DNA of 64,000 bases, taken from contig JAHEAV010000003.1 of NCBI GenBank assembly GCA_024642565.1, positions 1 to 64,000 on the forward strand, given 5' to 3'. Position 1 is the first letter of the stretch; each line of letters begins with the position of its first letter. Source of the DNA: Erythrobacter sp. GTDB taxonomy: Bacteria; Pseudomonadota; Alphaproteobacteria; Sphingomonadales; Sphingomonadaceae. The position numbers and the translations under genes were made by a program. A model generated the notes under the pieces. That model had not been told where the DNA came from and searched no databases. It saw only the letters and a list, made by a program, of their open reading frames with translations. Positions 26,485 through 35,611 of the stretch are shown here, in pieces.

Positions 26485-27401
26485 AGCCAGTTCTTTTCCC
26501 GGTACCAATCCGCCGTCGATTTCAGCCCGTCCTCCGTCGCGATCTGCGGTGCCCAGATTTCCGCAGGTACAGCGCGATCAGAACGGGCCACCCAATTGGG
26601 ATGCACCATATAACCAACCCGGTCCGCAGTAAGCTTGGCTTTGTCTCCACGCACAAGCCGGTCGATTCCCGCGGCACTCTGTAACAGCCATTTCGGCAAA
26701 TGCGGAGCGAACGGCCGGCGCCCCACGGCCCCGCCTATTGCTTGCGCCATTTCCTTATGCGACCAACCGCCTTGGCGCCCATCGTCCGGCTCGAAGATCT
26801 TGCGCCTTATCTTTGGCGAACTTGGCACCATCGCCAGCAGCAGTTTCGCCAGATCATCGACATGGATCATCGAGGATGCTCCGCCCGGCGGCAGCGGTAC
26901 AATGCCCATCCGCGCCGCTCTGAACATGTCGAGATAATCAATATCGCGCGGACCGTAGACGCCCGGCGGGCGGACAATGGTCCAATCGAGTCCGCTGGCG
27001 GCTACCAGTTCTTCGGCCCGGTGCTTCGAGGAACCATATTGCGACAAACCTGGTTCGCGCGCCGAAAGGGACGAAACCAGAATAAATCGATCCACTGCCG
27101 CACGTTTGGCGGCTTCCACCAGATGGAACGTGCCGTCTATGTTGGTGGCCGCGAATTGCGCCGGATCGCTGGTGTTGGTGAGGCCGGCGATGTGCACCAC
27201 CGCCTGTACGCCTACCATCAGTTGGTCGAGTGCCGCTGTGTCGGAAAGGCCGCCGGCGATCCATTCGACCTGTGGCCGGTCGCTGGGCACACGCCGCGCC
27301 AGCGCCCGCATCGACAGATCTTGCTGCTGCGCCTGATCGAGTACGGCCTGACCGACAAAGCCGGTGCCGCCGGTAACCGCAATCTGCCCGCTGGCGGTCA
27401 T
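26481..27401 (-). CDS. NAD(P)-dependent epimerase/dehydratase (extended SDR)
   Basis: 306 aa. Rossmann motif AVTGGTGFVGQAVL (GxxGxxG) at residues 8-20, VVHIAGLTN, and the catalytic Ser/Tyr/Lys in SSLSAREPGLSQYGSSKHRAEE (YxxxK). VRPPGVYGPRD is the usual substrate-side motif. Members include NDUFA9-like and nucleoside-sugar epimerases; the actual substrate cannot be assigned. It starts inside the proB stop codon (ATGA), so it is the last gene of an obgE-proB-epimerase operon. Confidence 0.88.
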   Translation of the reverse strand: MTASGQIAVTGGTGFVGQAVLDQAQQQDLSMRALARRVPSDRPQVEWIAGGLSDTAALDQLMVGVQAVVHIAGLTNTSDPAQFAATNIDGTFHLVEAAKRAAVDRFILVSSLSAREPGLSQYGSSKHRAEELVAASGLDWTIVRPPGVYGPRDIDYLDMFRAARMGIVPLPPGGASSMIHVDDLAKLLLAMVPSSPKIRRKIFEPDDGRQGGWSHKEMAQAIGGAVGRRPFAPHLPKWLLQSAAGIDRLVRGDKAKLTADRVGYMVHPNWVARSDRAVPAEIWAPQIATEDGLKSTADWYREKNWL

Positions 27402-28531
27402 AGCAAGACCAGGTGATCACGGTGAATGACCGCCGGACGCGGCGCATAACCCAGAGGTTCAGCCTGAGCATCGGCCCGTAGCCCTTTGATCACACGGCAT
27501 TCATCGGACGAATATTCGACGAGCCCTTGCGCCAATTGTCGCCCTGCCGGGTCACAAACCGCTATCGCATCGCCCCGGGCAAAATCGCCTTCCACTTTGG
27601 TAATCCCGGCCGCCAGCAGGCTTGATCCTTTGATCAGCGCCGTTTGGCAGCCGCTATCCACTGTAACTGAGCCGCGCAGATCGATCCGCCCGCCAAGCCA
27701 TGCCTTACGGCCAGCATCCTTGCGTTGCGGCAGGAACAGCGTGCCAACACCAGCGTCCACCGCGCTGCGGATCGGATATTCGCGCGTACCGTTGATAATG
27801 GCCAGCGCGATGCCGCCGCGTTCGGCAATTTCAGCAGCCTGCAATTTGGATGTCATCCCGCCTGATCCAAGTCCCGAGGAAGACCCCCCATCGGCCATCG
27901 CGCGAATTGCATCGGTAACGCCGTCAACTACGGGAAGCATCCTTGCTGCGGCATCGGAAGGATTGCGATCATATAATCCGTCAACATCGGATAGCAGCAT
28001 AACCGCATCGGCACCGGCCGCCTGCGCCACCCGCGCGGCCAGCCGATCGTTATCGCCGAACCGAATTTCTTCGGTCGCGACACTGTCATTCTCGTTCACC
28101 ACTGGAACAATGCCCGCTTCCAGCAACCGCCCAAGGGTGGAGGACGCGTTCAAATACCGCCGCCGATCCTCCAGATCACCAAGAGTCACAAGCATCTGCG
28201 CCGCATGAAGCCCATGCTGTTCAAGCAATTGCGACCACAGGCCTGCCAGTGCGATTTGCCCTACAGAGGCTGCCGCCTGTGCATCAGCCAAACTACCGCG
28301 CCCACTTTTGCCCAGCCCCATTCGCGCCGCTCCAAGGGCAATTGCTCCGGAACTGACAACGACAATATGTTGGCCCGCTGCCCGCATTTCTGCAATTTCG
28401 GCGACCAATCCGGTAAGCCACTCATGGCGCGGCTTACCGTCACTGCCAACCAGCAGTGCGGAGCCAACCTTGATCACCAGTCGCTTGGTTACCGCCGGAT
28501 CAGACAGGTTGCGAAGTTCGGTAATTGCCAT
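27398..28531 (-). CDS. proB: Glutamate 5-kinase
   Basis: 377 aa. It phosphorylates glutamate for proline synthesis. The kinase domain shows RLVIKVGSALLVG, VVSSGAIALGAARMGL, VNENDSVATEEIRFGDNDRLAARVA and GTGGMxTK-like LGSGGMTSKLQAAEIA; a C-terminal PUA domain follows from ~residue 280 (SLLAAGITKVEGDFARGDAIAV). Feedback inhibition by proline is a family property. It is 45 bp downstream of obgE, a common pairing. ATG at 28531 chosen; a GTG one codon upstream is possible. proA is not in the window. Confidence 0.95.
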   Translation of the reverse strand: MAITELRNLSDPAVTKRLVIKVGSALLVGSDGKPRHEWLTGLVAEIAEMRAAGQHIVVVSSGAIALGAARMGLGKSGRGSLADAQAAASVGQIALAGLWSQLLEQHGLHAAQMLVTLGDLEDRRRYLNASSTLGRLLEAGIVPVVNENDSVATEEIRFGDNDRLAARVAQAAGADAVMLLSDVDGLYDRNPSDAAARMLPVVDGVTDAIRAMADGGSSSGLGSGGMTSKLQAAEIAERGGIALAIINGTREYPIRSAVDAGVGTLFLPQRKDAGRKAWLGGRIDLRGSVTVDSGCQTALIKGSSLLAAGITKVEGDFARGDAIAVCDPAGRQLAQGLVEYSSDECRVIKGLRADAQAEPLGYAPRPAVIHRDHLVLL

Positions 28532-28576
28532 CACTTGCCGCGTTAGCGCCTCACGCGAGGGAATTGAAGCGCCGGG

Positions 28577-29674
<1,098 letters not shown>

Positions 29675-29679
29675 TTATT

Positions 29680-30243
29680 TCATCCGTCGATCTGCGAGCT
29701 GGGCAACCTGCGTAGCAAAGCGAGTATCTCCTGCTGGTTTGCCAGGATCAATTCATGCTGTTCGCCGCGTAGCCGGTCAAGTTTCTGCTGCATACCAAGA
29801 ATCTCCAACTCGGAACGCAAATTGACCTCATAATCATGCGAGGCAGCGATCCGGTCTTTTTCCGCCTGCCGGTTCTGGCTCATCATGATGATCGGTGCCT
29901 GAATCGCCGCGAGCATGGAAAGGACGAGATTGAGAAAGATGAATGGATAAGGATCAAACTTGTCGGCGACCGCCAAAAGCAAGGAGTTGCTGAATACCCA
30001 GACGAACAGGAACAGGAAAAACCCGCCTATAAAGCCCCAGGATCCACCAATTCGCGCCACAGCGTCGGCCACCCGGTTACCCCGCGTATCGGCTCGGTCT
30101 GCCAAATTACCGGCATCGGTACTAATTGGGTTTCGGGATTCGATATGATCGAGAACGCGCAGTTCCTGCCGGTCGAGCTTTGTCCTGTCCGAACCGAGCA
30201 TGATCTTCGCCAGTTTAGGTGTAACGCGCTCCAGCTTGGTCAT
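29680..30243 (-). CDS. DUF1003 membrane protein
   Basis: 187 aa. Residues ~70-130 contain the DUF1003 core: a first transmembrane helix (SWGFIGGFFLFLFVWVFSNSLLL), the conserved loop FDPYPFIFLNLVLSMLAAIQAPIIMMSQNRQ with a second helix, then a charged coiled-coil-like tail (NRQAEKDRIAASHDYEVNLRSELEIL). Inner membrane; function unknown. GAAGGAGC precedes the ATG at 30243. It lies 47 bp upstream of obgE on the same strand but is probably only loosely linked. Confidence 0.88.
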   Translation of the reverse strand: MTKLERVTPKLAKIMLGSDRTKLDRQELRVLDHIESRNPISTDAGNLADRADTRGNRVADAVARIGGSWGFIGGFFLFLFVWVFSNSLLLAVADKFDPYPFIFLNLVLSMLAAIQAPIIMMSQNRQAEKDRIAASHDYEVNLRSELEILGMQQKLDRLRGEQHELILANQQEILALLRRLPSSQIDG

Positions 30244-30328
30244 TCCCGCGCTCCTTCGTGCTGCTTGTACCTTCTGAGTAGCGCCAAGTGTGGCAATTCT
30301 GCGAAGACCGCGCAATCAAAACAGCGGC

Positions 30329-30404
<76 letters not shown>

Positions 30405-30456
30405 GTCGATATTTCACCGATAAAATCGTAACGGTCGCGCGCCGTTGTCGGCCTTA

Positions 30457-31236
30457 TTATGGGCGCGGTGCCACCAAAGGACCTGAAACGAAGTCCGTCT
30501 TGTCAGCCTGTTCCGATGTGGTGCCCGTACCGTAGGACGCATTGGCGGCAAATGTGGCTGGATTAGCGGATTGGAGCGAGCCATACCTCGCGTCCCATTG
30601 CGCAAGATCGCTTTGATAGCGTTCGTAAGAACGATAGAAGTCTTCAAATACTGCTTCAAAACTCTGCAGGCTACGGACCGAGAATGACTCCAGATCGGCT
30701 GCCGCAACCAAAGGCAGTTCGTCAGCGATGCGGGTTGCTGTCACACAGAATTCGTGCTGCGCCGGAGGCAGGGCAAAGTAATTATAGACCTGCGTCATAT
30801 ATTGGTCCTGCGCTGTACGGCCAGTGGCGCCGTAGCGCGAACGGAATTCGCTGGTGACGTCTTTGTTGGCGGCAGCGAGCCCCTTCTTGTGGCGATCCAG
30901 GAGCAATTTATACCCCGTCAACACGCTGCTATACCGGGAATCGAGGCAGTTCAGGGCTGCAACGTTCAATGCCGAGCGCATGTTCCACACTTTTTGCGCG
31001 GAAGAAATGTTGTGATTGACGGTTCGCCGCAATCCGTCTGTACCCACTGCCGGGATCGTCATGATCGCTACGGCGCCGCTCGGCGGCATTGGCCGCGCAG
31101 GGATGACGACCTGCACGACTTTCGGTGGTGGTGGGGGCGGAGGCGTGGGCGCGGGCGGAGTGGCGCAACCTGCCAAAAAGGCCAACCCGCCGGTGATGGC
31201 GAGAATGCGGATTTTTGCATCAGTGACTGCGAACAT
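30457..31236 (-). CDS. Hypothetical lipoprotein, proline-rich N-terminus
   Basis: 259 aa. Hydrophobic signal followed by lipobox LAGC (Cys ~24), then a run of prolines (TPPPPPPPK) probably crossing the periplasmic surface layer, then a mostly helical soluble domain (residues ~75-230) with conserved-looking Cys in NCLDSRYS and EFCVTATR that could form a disulfide. Family not recognised; such proteins are common in Sphingomonadales. It precedes the tRNA-Ala gene on the same strand. Likely envelope-anchored. Confidence 0.75.
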   Translation of the reverse strand: MFAVTDAKIRILAITGGLAFLAGCATPPAPTPPPPPPPKVVQVVIPARPMPPSGAVAIMTIPAVGTDGLRRTVNHNISSAQKVWNMRSALNVAALNCLDSRYSSVLTGYKLLLDRHKKGLAAANKDVTSEFRSRYGATGRTAQDQYMTQVYNYFALPPAQHEFCVTATRIADELPLVAAADLESFSVRSLQSFEAVFEDFYRSYERYQSDLAQWDARYGSLQSANPATFAANASYGTGTTSEQADKTDFVSGPLVAPRP

Positions 31237-31329
31237 GGACTGAGGCCCTCCCGATGGCCTGACCGAATGATATCTAGGTTAGCCTTTCGGCGGCCTTAAT
31301 CGCTATCCCTAAGACCAAGCTCATACAAA

Positions 31330-31365
31330 GAAAATGCCCAGAGTGCACCTGGCACTCCGGGCATC
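31330..31365 (-). terminator. Intrinsic terminator after the Bax-inhibitor-1 gene
   Basis: A 13-bp stem with one mismatch (31333-31345 pairing with 31351-31363; ATGCCC...GGGCAT ends) closes a 5-nt loop. On the minus strand it is followed by TTTTCTTTG. It lies about 40 bp past the stop codon. Confidence 0.85.
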
Positions 31366-31402
31366 GACAGAACGAGTCAGTTTAACGACGAAGCGTTGTT
31401 CG

Positions 31403-32179
31403 TCAGTCGCGACTACCCATGAAACGGAGCAGGAAAAGGAACATGTTGATGAAGTCGAGATACAACGTCAACGCGCCCATGATCACCTGCTTGCCGATCG
31501 GGTAGGCCTGAACAATCGCCGGATTGGTCATTTTGGCTTGCTGGATCGCAAGATAGTTGCCTTTCAGCTTCTGCGTATCCCACGCCGTGAGACCTGCAAA
31601 AATCAGAACACCGATGAAGCTGATCGCCAGGTCAAACCCTGCCGACTTGAAGAAGAATGCGTTCAGCAGCATGGCGATAATCAAACCAAACACACCCATG
31701 GTCAGGAAAGTGCCCATTGCGGAAAGGTTCTTCTTGGTGGTGTAGCCGAACAGGCTCAATCCGGCGAAGGCACCGGCAGTGGCAAAGAATGTCGCCGCGA
31801 TAGAAGCGCCGGTATATACCAGAAAAATGGTGGACAAGGACAAGCCCATCAGGACCGCAAAGGCCCAGAACATTGCCTGCAAAGTTCCAGTCGAAAGCTT
31901 GTTCTGACCAAAGCTCATCCCAAAAACGATCGCCAGCGGTGAAAGCGCAACGATCCACATCAGCGGACCGCTGGCAAATGTGACCGCCAGACCGGAACGC
32001 GCTGTTAACAAGGCAACAATACCGGTCAACAAAACGCCCGAAGCCATGTAATTGTAAATCGACAGCATGTGCTGCCTCAAGCCTGCATCGAATACTTCGC
32101 TGCTCGCGATTTCACCATTCAGGCTGGGAGACGCACCAAAGCCCGTCTGTGTGGGCCGGGGATCTTTCCAATCTGCCAT
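31403..32179 (-). CDS. Bax inhibitor-1/YccA family membrane protein
   Basis: 258 aa with seven hydrophobic helices. Family features are visible: MLSIYNYMASGVLLTGIVALL as first helix, then FAGLSLFGYTTKKNLSAMGTFL, FIGVLIFAGLTAWDTQKLKG with the conserved Asp, and LTLYLDFINMFLFLLRFMG at the C-terminus. BI-1 proteins are pH- and calcium-linked channels; YccA modulates FtsH proteolysis. Monocistronic, with its own terminator and a heat-shock-like promoter upstream. The ybhL leader RNA motif is described upstream of this family in Alphaproteobacteria. Confidence 0.93.
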   Translation of the reverse strand: MADWKDPRPTQTGFGASPSLNGEIASSEVFDAGLRQHMLSIYNYMASGVLLTGIVALLTARSGLAVTFASGPLMWIVALSPLAIVFGMSFGQNKLSTGTLQAMFWAFAVLMGLSLSTIFLVYTGASIAATFFATAGAFAGLSLFGYTTKKNLSAMGTFLTMGVFGLIIAMLLNAFFFKSAGFDLAISFIGVLIFAGLTAWDTQKLKGNYLAIQQAKMTNPAIVQAYPIGKQVIMGALTLYLDFINMFLFLLRFMGSRD

Positions 32180-32231
32180 TGTGACACCTATTCCTTCTAT
32201 CCAGCGCGAGATAGCACTGGTTCTACATTAC

Positions 32232-32261
32232 AATATCGGGGGCAAACGCGATAAATTCAAG
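32232..32261 (-). promoter_or_regulatory. Heat-shock (RpoH)-like promoter of the Bax-inhibitor-1 gene
   Basis: On the minus strand CTTGAA (32261-32256) is followed after 14 bases by CCCCGATATT (32241-32232), closely matching the sigma-32 pattern CTTGAA-N13/14-CCCCATNT. The start codon lies at 32179, giving a leader of roughly 45 nt. A link to membrane protein quality control would make biological sense, but this is inferred from sequence alone. Confidence 0.55.
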
Positions 32262-32292
32262 GAAAACCGGACAAGGGCCTGTCTCCTGTGAC

Positions 32293-33099
32293 CTACCCTT
32301 GATCGCGCGCGGCCTTTGCCATTTCTGCGCCCCGGTCACGCGTTGCGCGCAAACACTGTTCAAGAATTTCTTCCAGCGCATGATCATGATCGAGTACGTC
32401 CAGCCCTTTCCGGGTCATGCCGCCCGGGCTGGCCACCAAATTTGCCAGATCGCCCGGAGAATGTGTCGAAGCAGCCGCAAGGCAGCTGGCACCTTCCACC
32501 ATCGCCACGGCCAGCCTGTCGGCCTGCGCCCGGTCCAGGCCTAACTGCGCACCCGCTGCGGCCAGTGCATCAATGAAACGATAGACAAATGCCGGGCCCG
32601 ATCCTGCCAAGGCTGTTACCAGATCAAATTGCGTCTCGTCCGCCAGCCATTCTGCGCTGCCCAGCGCCTTGGCCAGAATGCCAATCTCTTCGCGCTGCGC
32701 AGCATCAAGACCCGCCTCGACCAAGGCATTGGGCGATTTGCCCAGTGCGCAGGCCAAATTTGGCATAATTCGTACAATTCCCGCCGCTCGCGGAAAATGA
32801 TTCCCAAGGCTCGCCAGTTCTGCACCAGCCAGTACGGAAATCAACGCGGTATCGGGCCCGACCAAAGGCTCAAGCTCTGACGCGATTGCCGACAGTGCTT
32901 GCGGCTTCACCGCCAGCAGTACGGCATCGAAATCTTCCTGCGGCCAGCGATTGTGCAAGGTCATTCCGTGCGGCGCTTCGGTCAATCGCGGATGATAGAT
33001 CGCAAAACGCGATGCTTCTATTCCGGCAGCAAGCCAGCCTTTGACCATCGCCTGTGCCATAGTGCCGAAACCGACAATCAGGATTTTTTCGAAGACCAT
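32293..33099 (-). CDS. proC: Pyrroline-5-carboxylate reductase
   Basis: 268 aa. It performs the last step of proline synthesis with NAD(P)H. ILIVGFGTMAQAMVKGWL is the Rossmann start, VLLAVKPQ and IVRIMPNLACALGKSPNALV the middle motifs, and the C-terminal signature LVASPGGMTRKGLDVLDHD is close to the ProC consensus (SPGGTT). The proB gene lies about 4 kb away in a different unit. It is 30 bp downstream of the YbjN gene, on the same strand, and likely co-transcribed with it. Confidence 0.94.
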   Translation of the reverse strand: MVFEKILIVGFGTMAQAMVKGWLAAGIEASRFAIYHPRLTEAPHGMTLHNRWPQEDFDAVLLAVKPQALSAIASELEPLVGPDTALISVLAGAELASLGNHFPRAAGIVRIMPNLACALGKSPNALVEAGLDAAQREEIGILAKALGSAEWLADETQFDLVTALAGSGPAFVYRFIDALAAAGAQLGLDRAQADRLAVAMVEGASCLAAASTHSPGDLANLVASPGGMTRKGLDVLDHDHALEEILEQCLRATRDRGAEMAKAARDQG

Positions 33100-33129
33100 T
33101 CTGCCCTGCCCTGCAATCTTGCGTGCAGG

Positions 33130-33636
33130 CTAGGCCTCGCCCGCCGCATCCACAAGCGCGCTATCGAGCGCATCGCGCGGGGACTTGTCACCCCACAGAA
33201 CGAACTGGAACGCAGGATAAAACCGGTCGCATTCGTCAACGGCGGATTCGACCAGCGCCTGCGCCTGATCAAGGCTCAGAAGTCCGTCATCGCCGAGCAA
33301 TGCACCATGCCGGTAGAGCAGCACGCCGCCATTGGACCAGACATCGAAATGGCCAAGCCACATCTGTTCGTTGACCATCGCCACCAGTTCGTAGGCCGCT
33401 GCGCGTTTTTCATCCGAAACGCGAATGTCTGGCAGGCACAACATTTGCAGCACATTATCTTCGCTGCGCCAAATGCAGCGCAGCTGGTACTTCGCCCAGC
33501 TACCTTGAATTTCTACCGAAATTTCATCATCGGATACGGACTGACAGGGCCAGCCGCGTGCCTCGAACAGCGCCGCCAGCATATCCACCGGTGCCGCATC
33601 GTCATTGGCCACGAATTCAGTCTGACCGGCTCTCAT
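33130..33636 (-). CDS. YbjN domain-containing protein
   Basis: 168 aa, cytoplasmic. The alternating strand/helix pattern (DMLAALFEARGWPCQSVSDDEISVEIQGSWAKYQLRCIW ... LPDIRVSDEKRAAAYELVAMVNEQMWLGHFDVWSNGGVLLYRHGALL) matches YbjN, a type III secretion chaperone-like fold linked in E. coli to stress and motility phenotypes. Pairs with proC in many Sphingomonadales, as here (30-bp gap); the reason is unknown. Confidence 0.88.
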   Translation of the reverse strand: MRAGQTEFVANDDAAPVDMLAALFEARGWPCQSVSDDEISVEIQGSWAKYQLRCIWRSEDNVLQMLCLPDIRVSDEKRAAAYELVAMVNEQMWLGHFDVWSNGGVLLYRHGALLGDDGLLSLDQAQALVESAVDECDRFYPAFQFVLWGDKSPRDALDSALVDAAGEA

Positions 33637-33778
33637 TTACGCGTCCCATTTTCGTCCGATTTCCGGCTCCCGATTGGTGTTGGATGCCCCGACTGACCCC
33701 GTTTCGGCAATGTATGGCCGGGGGCCAACTGGGGACAAGATGACTTGCCTGTTCAAACCCTGTGCAAAAGATCGGCTG

Positions 33779-33796
33779 CTATCCGTAAGCGGATAG
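33779..33796 (-). terminator. Weak hairpin after the TPR/SPOR gene
   Basis: CTATCCG-CTTA-CGGATAG on the minus strand, 7 bp with a 4-nt loop, about 14 bp past the stop codon. The following T-run is short and delayed (GATCTTTT), so it is a weak terminator candidate or a 3'-end stabiliser. Confidence 0.4.
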
Positions 33797-33809
33797 ACCG
33801 ACATCAGAC

Positions 33810-35498
33810 CTATGGTAGCGGATCGACGGCCTGACCATCATCGCTGGTAAAGGTAAAACTGTCGAATCCGTCCTTTTTCAACAAAGCGACGGCTTTGTCC
33901 GCTGCCTTCTGGGAATCATAAGGTCCGGCAAGGAGCCGGCTGGTTCTGCCCCAATCGGCTGCGAATGGTTTGACCTTACCCAGCACTGCGGGTGCTTTCT
34001 TGCTCATTCGCCGCCAGTCAAAGGCGAGCGCCTTGCGGTCCCTTCCGGTTGCCAATTGCACCCAGACCCGGCTGGGGTTCTTCGGCGGTTCGGGCTTGGC
34101 TGCCGGTTTGGCAGCCGACTTCGTGCCAGTTTTGGTCTCGGGCGGCTTTGGTGCGGGCGGCTCTGCCTTTTCCCGTGGCGGCTTGATCGCAGTGATATCG
34201 ACCGCCCCAGCAAGATCGGGGCCTTTCGCGGTTTGCGATCTAAATTCGGCAAACGCATCTGCGACGCTGGGTACCGGCTGGCTCTGCTCAGCAACGGCAG
34301 TGCTCTGGATTTGATTGAAGCCGGGGCTCGTATCCGCAACAGGCTGGGCGGTTTCCACCGCTTGCCGTGCTTGTTCGACAACCGGCGTTGCAACGGTGGG
34401 TGCCGGACCGGACGGTTGTTGCCGCTCCACAATCACCGCAAGCGAAGACTGATTGCCAACTGCACTTGCTGTTTGAACCGGTTGCGGTGCTTTGACCGGC
34501 GGTATTTCCCTGACAGACGGCGGGCTGCTGGCGCTGGCCACTACCGGCTGGCGGTCTGGCCGGCGGCGCGAATTTTTGCTGGCCGTGGATGGGCGGGGAC
34601 CAAGCGGTTCGCCCTGCGGTGCCAAAGCTGTGTCAGCCGCCTTGATTGGCGTTGCGGCACGACCTGTCGGCACATAGGCGGCGATCCGGGGGTCGTCTCG
34701 CCCGATTTGCGCGGCGCGTGGGAATATACCCAAATTGGCGGCGGCAGCCTGCTGGGCCTTGGTCAGCCGCTTCATATAGCGCAAGTAAGGCGTCATCCGG
34801 GCTGCGAGATCAGGAGGCATTACGGTCTCGGCAATGGACACTGCTTCCTTCTCGTCCCCCAAAATGGCCAAACCGAACGCCCGGGTCCGATAGGCACCTA
34901 GGTCGCGGCGGACCAACAGGGGGAAAAGAACCTTTTCGAAGCTCGACCGGTCACCGGAAATAGCATGGCTTAGGGCAAGCCGACGAATCAGTTCATCATC
35001 CTGCCGTATCGCCATGGCCTGCACATATTGGGCCTGCGCCGCCGCAGGATCACCGACCAGATCATAGGCAAGCCCTCTATCGGCCGCCAGCATCGCGGTG
35101 GACGTTCCCGCCTGCTCGGCCTCGTCGAATAATCGCAGGGCTTCCAAGGGGCGTTCCGAACGCACAAAGGCACCAGCAAGGCCCAGTTTTACGCGCGGAT
35201 TGCCTGGCGATAGTTCATCGGCGCGGCCAAAGAAACCAATGGCGGCGCCGATATCATGGAGTTTCAGCGAAGCATTGCCCGCTTCGATAAGCGCACCAAG
35301 ATCCCGTGGATCACGGGCAAGTTGGCGGAGCGCGATGTTCAGATCATCCACGCCTGCAGGCGGAAGCGCCTGTACCACAGCCCGTGAATTCGGATCTTCT
35401 GCCGGTTGCGCAGCCAGTGTGACACTGCCTGTGACCAAGGCCGACAAGCCAGCCGCGATGGCTGGCAGCGCCGAAACCTGCATCCGAATAGGGGCCAT
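33810..35498 (-). CDS. TPR and SPOR domain protein, exported
   Basis: 562 aa. Signal peptide at ~1-32, then TPR-like repeats (residues ~50-250: LGALIEAGNASLKLHDIGAAIGFFGRADELSPGNPRVKLGLAGAF), a long Pro/Gln/Thr-rich linker, and a C-terminal SPOR domain (RVWVQLATGRDRKALAFDWRRMSKK...RLLAGPYDSQKAADKAVALLKKDGFDSFTF). SPOR domains bind denuded glycan at the division septum. Position directly after ftsZ (same strand, 113 bp) suggests a periplasmic division or peptidoglycan role. ATG 35498 chosen; a TTG three codons earlier also has a plausible ribosome site. Confidence 0.85.
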   Translation of the reverse strand: MAPIRMQVSALPAIAAGLSALVTGSVTLAAQPAEDPNSRAVVQALPPAGVDDLNIALRQLARDPRDLGALIEAGNASLKLHDIGAAIGFFGRADELSPGNPRVKLGLAGAFVRSERPLEALRLFDEAEQAGTSTAMLAADRGLAYDLVGDPAAAQAQYVQAMAIRQDDELIRRLALSHAISGDRSSFEKVLFPLLVRRDLGAYRTRAFGLAILGDEKEAVSIAETVMPPDLAARMTPYLRYMKRLTKAQQAAAANLGIFPRAAQIGRDDPRIAAYVPTGRAATPIKAADTALAPQGEPLGPRPSTASKNSRRRPDRQPVVASASSPPSVREIPPVKAPQPVQTASAVGNQSSLAVIVERQQPSGPAPTVATPVVEQARQAVETAQPVADTSPGFNQIQSTAVAEQSQPVPSVADAFAEFRSQTAKGPDLAGAVDITAIKPPREKAEPPAPKPPETKTGTKSAAKPAAKPEPPKNPSRVWVQLATGRDRKALAFDWRRMSKKAPAVLGKVKPFAADWGRTSRLLAGPYDSQKAADKAVALLKKDGFDSFTFTSDDGQAVDPLP

Positions 35499-35611
35499 AA
35501 TCAACAAAACGAGAATTCCTTTCAGCCGGGGAGTGCTGGACCTAGCGGCTCACGGCTGAACATGCCCAAAACCGCTGACGCACAATCCACGCCGGCGGTT
35601 CCAAGCCCACT

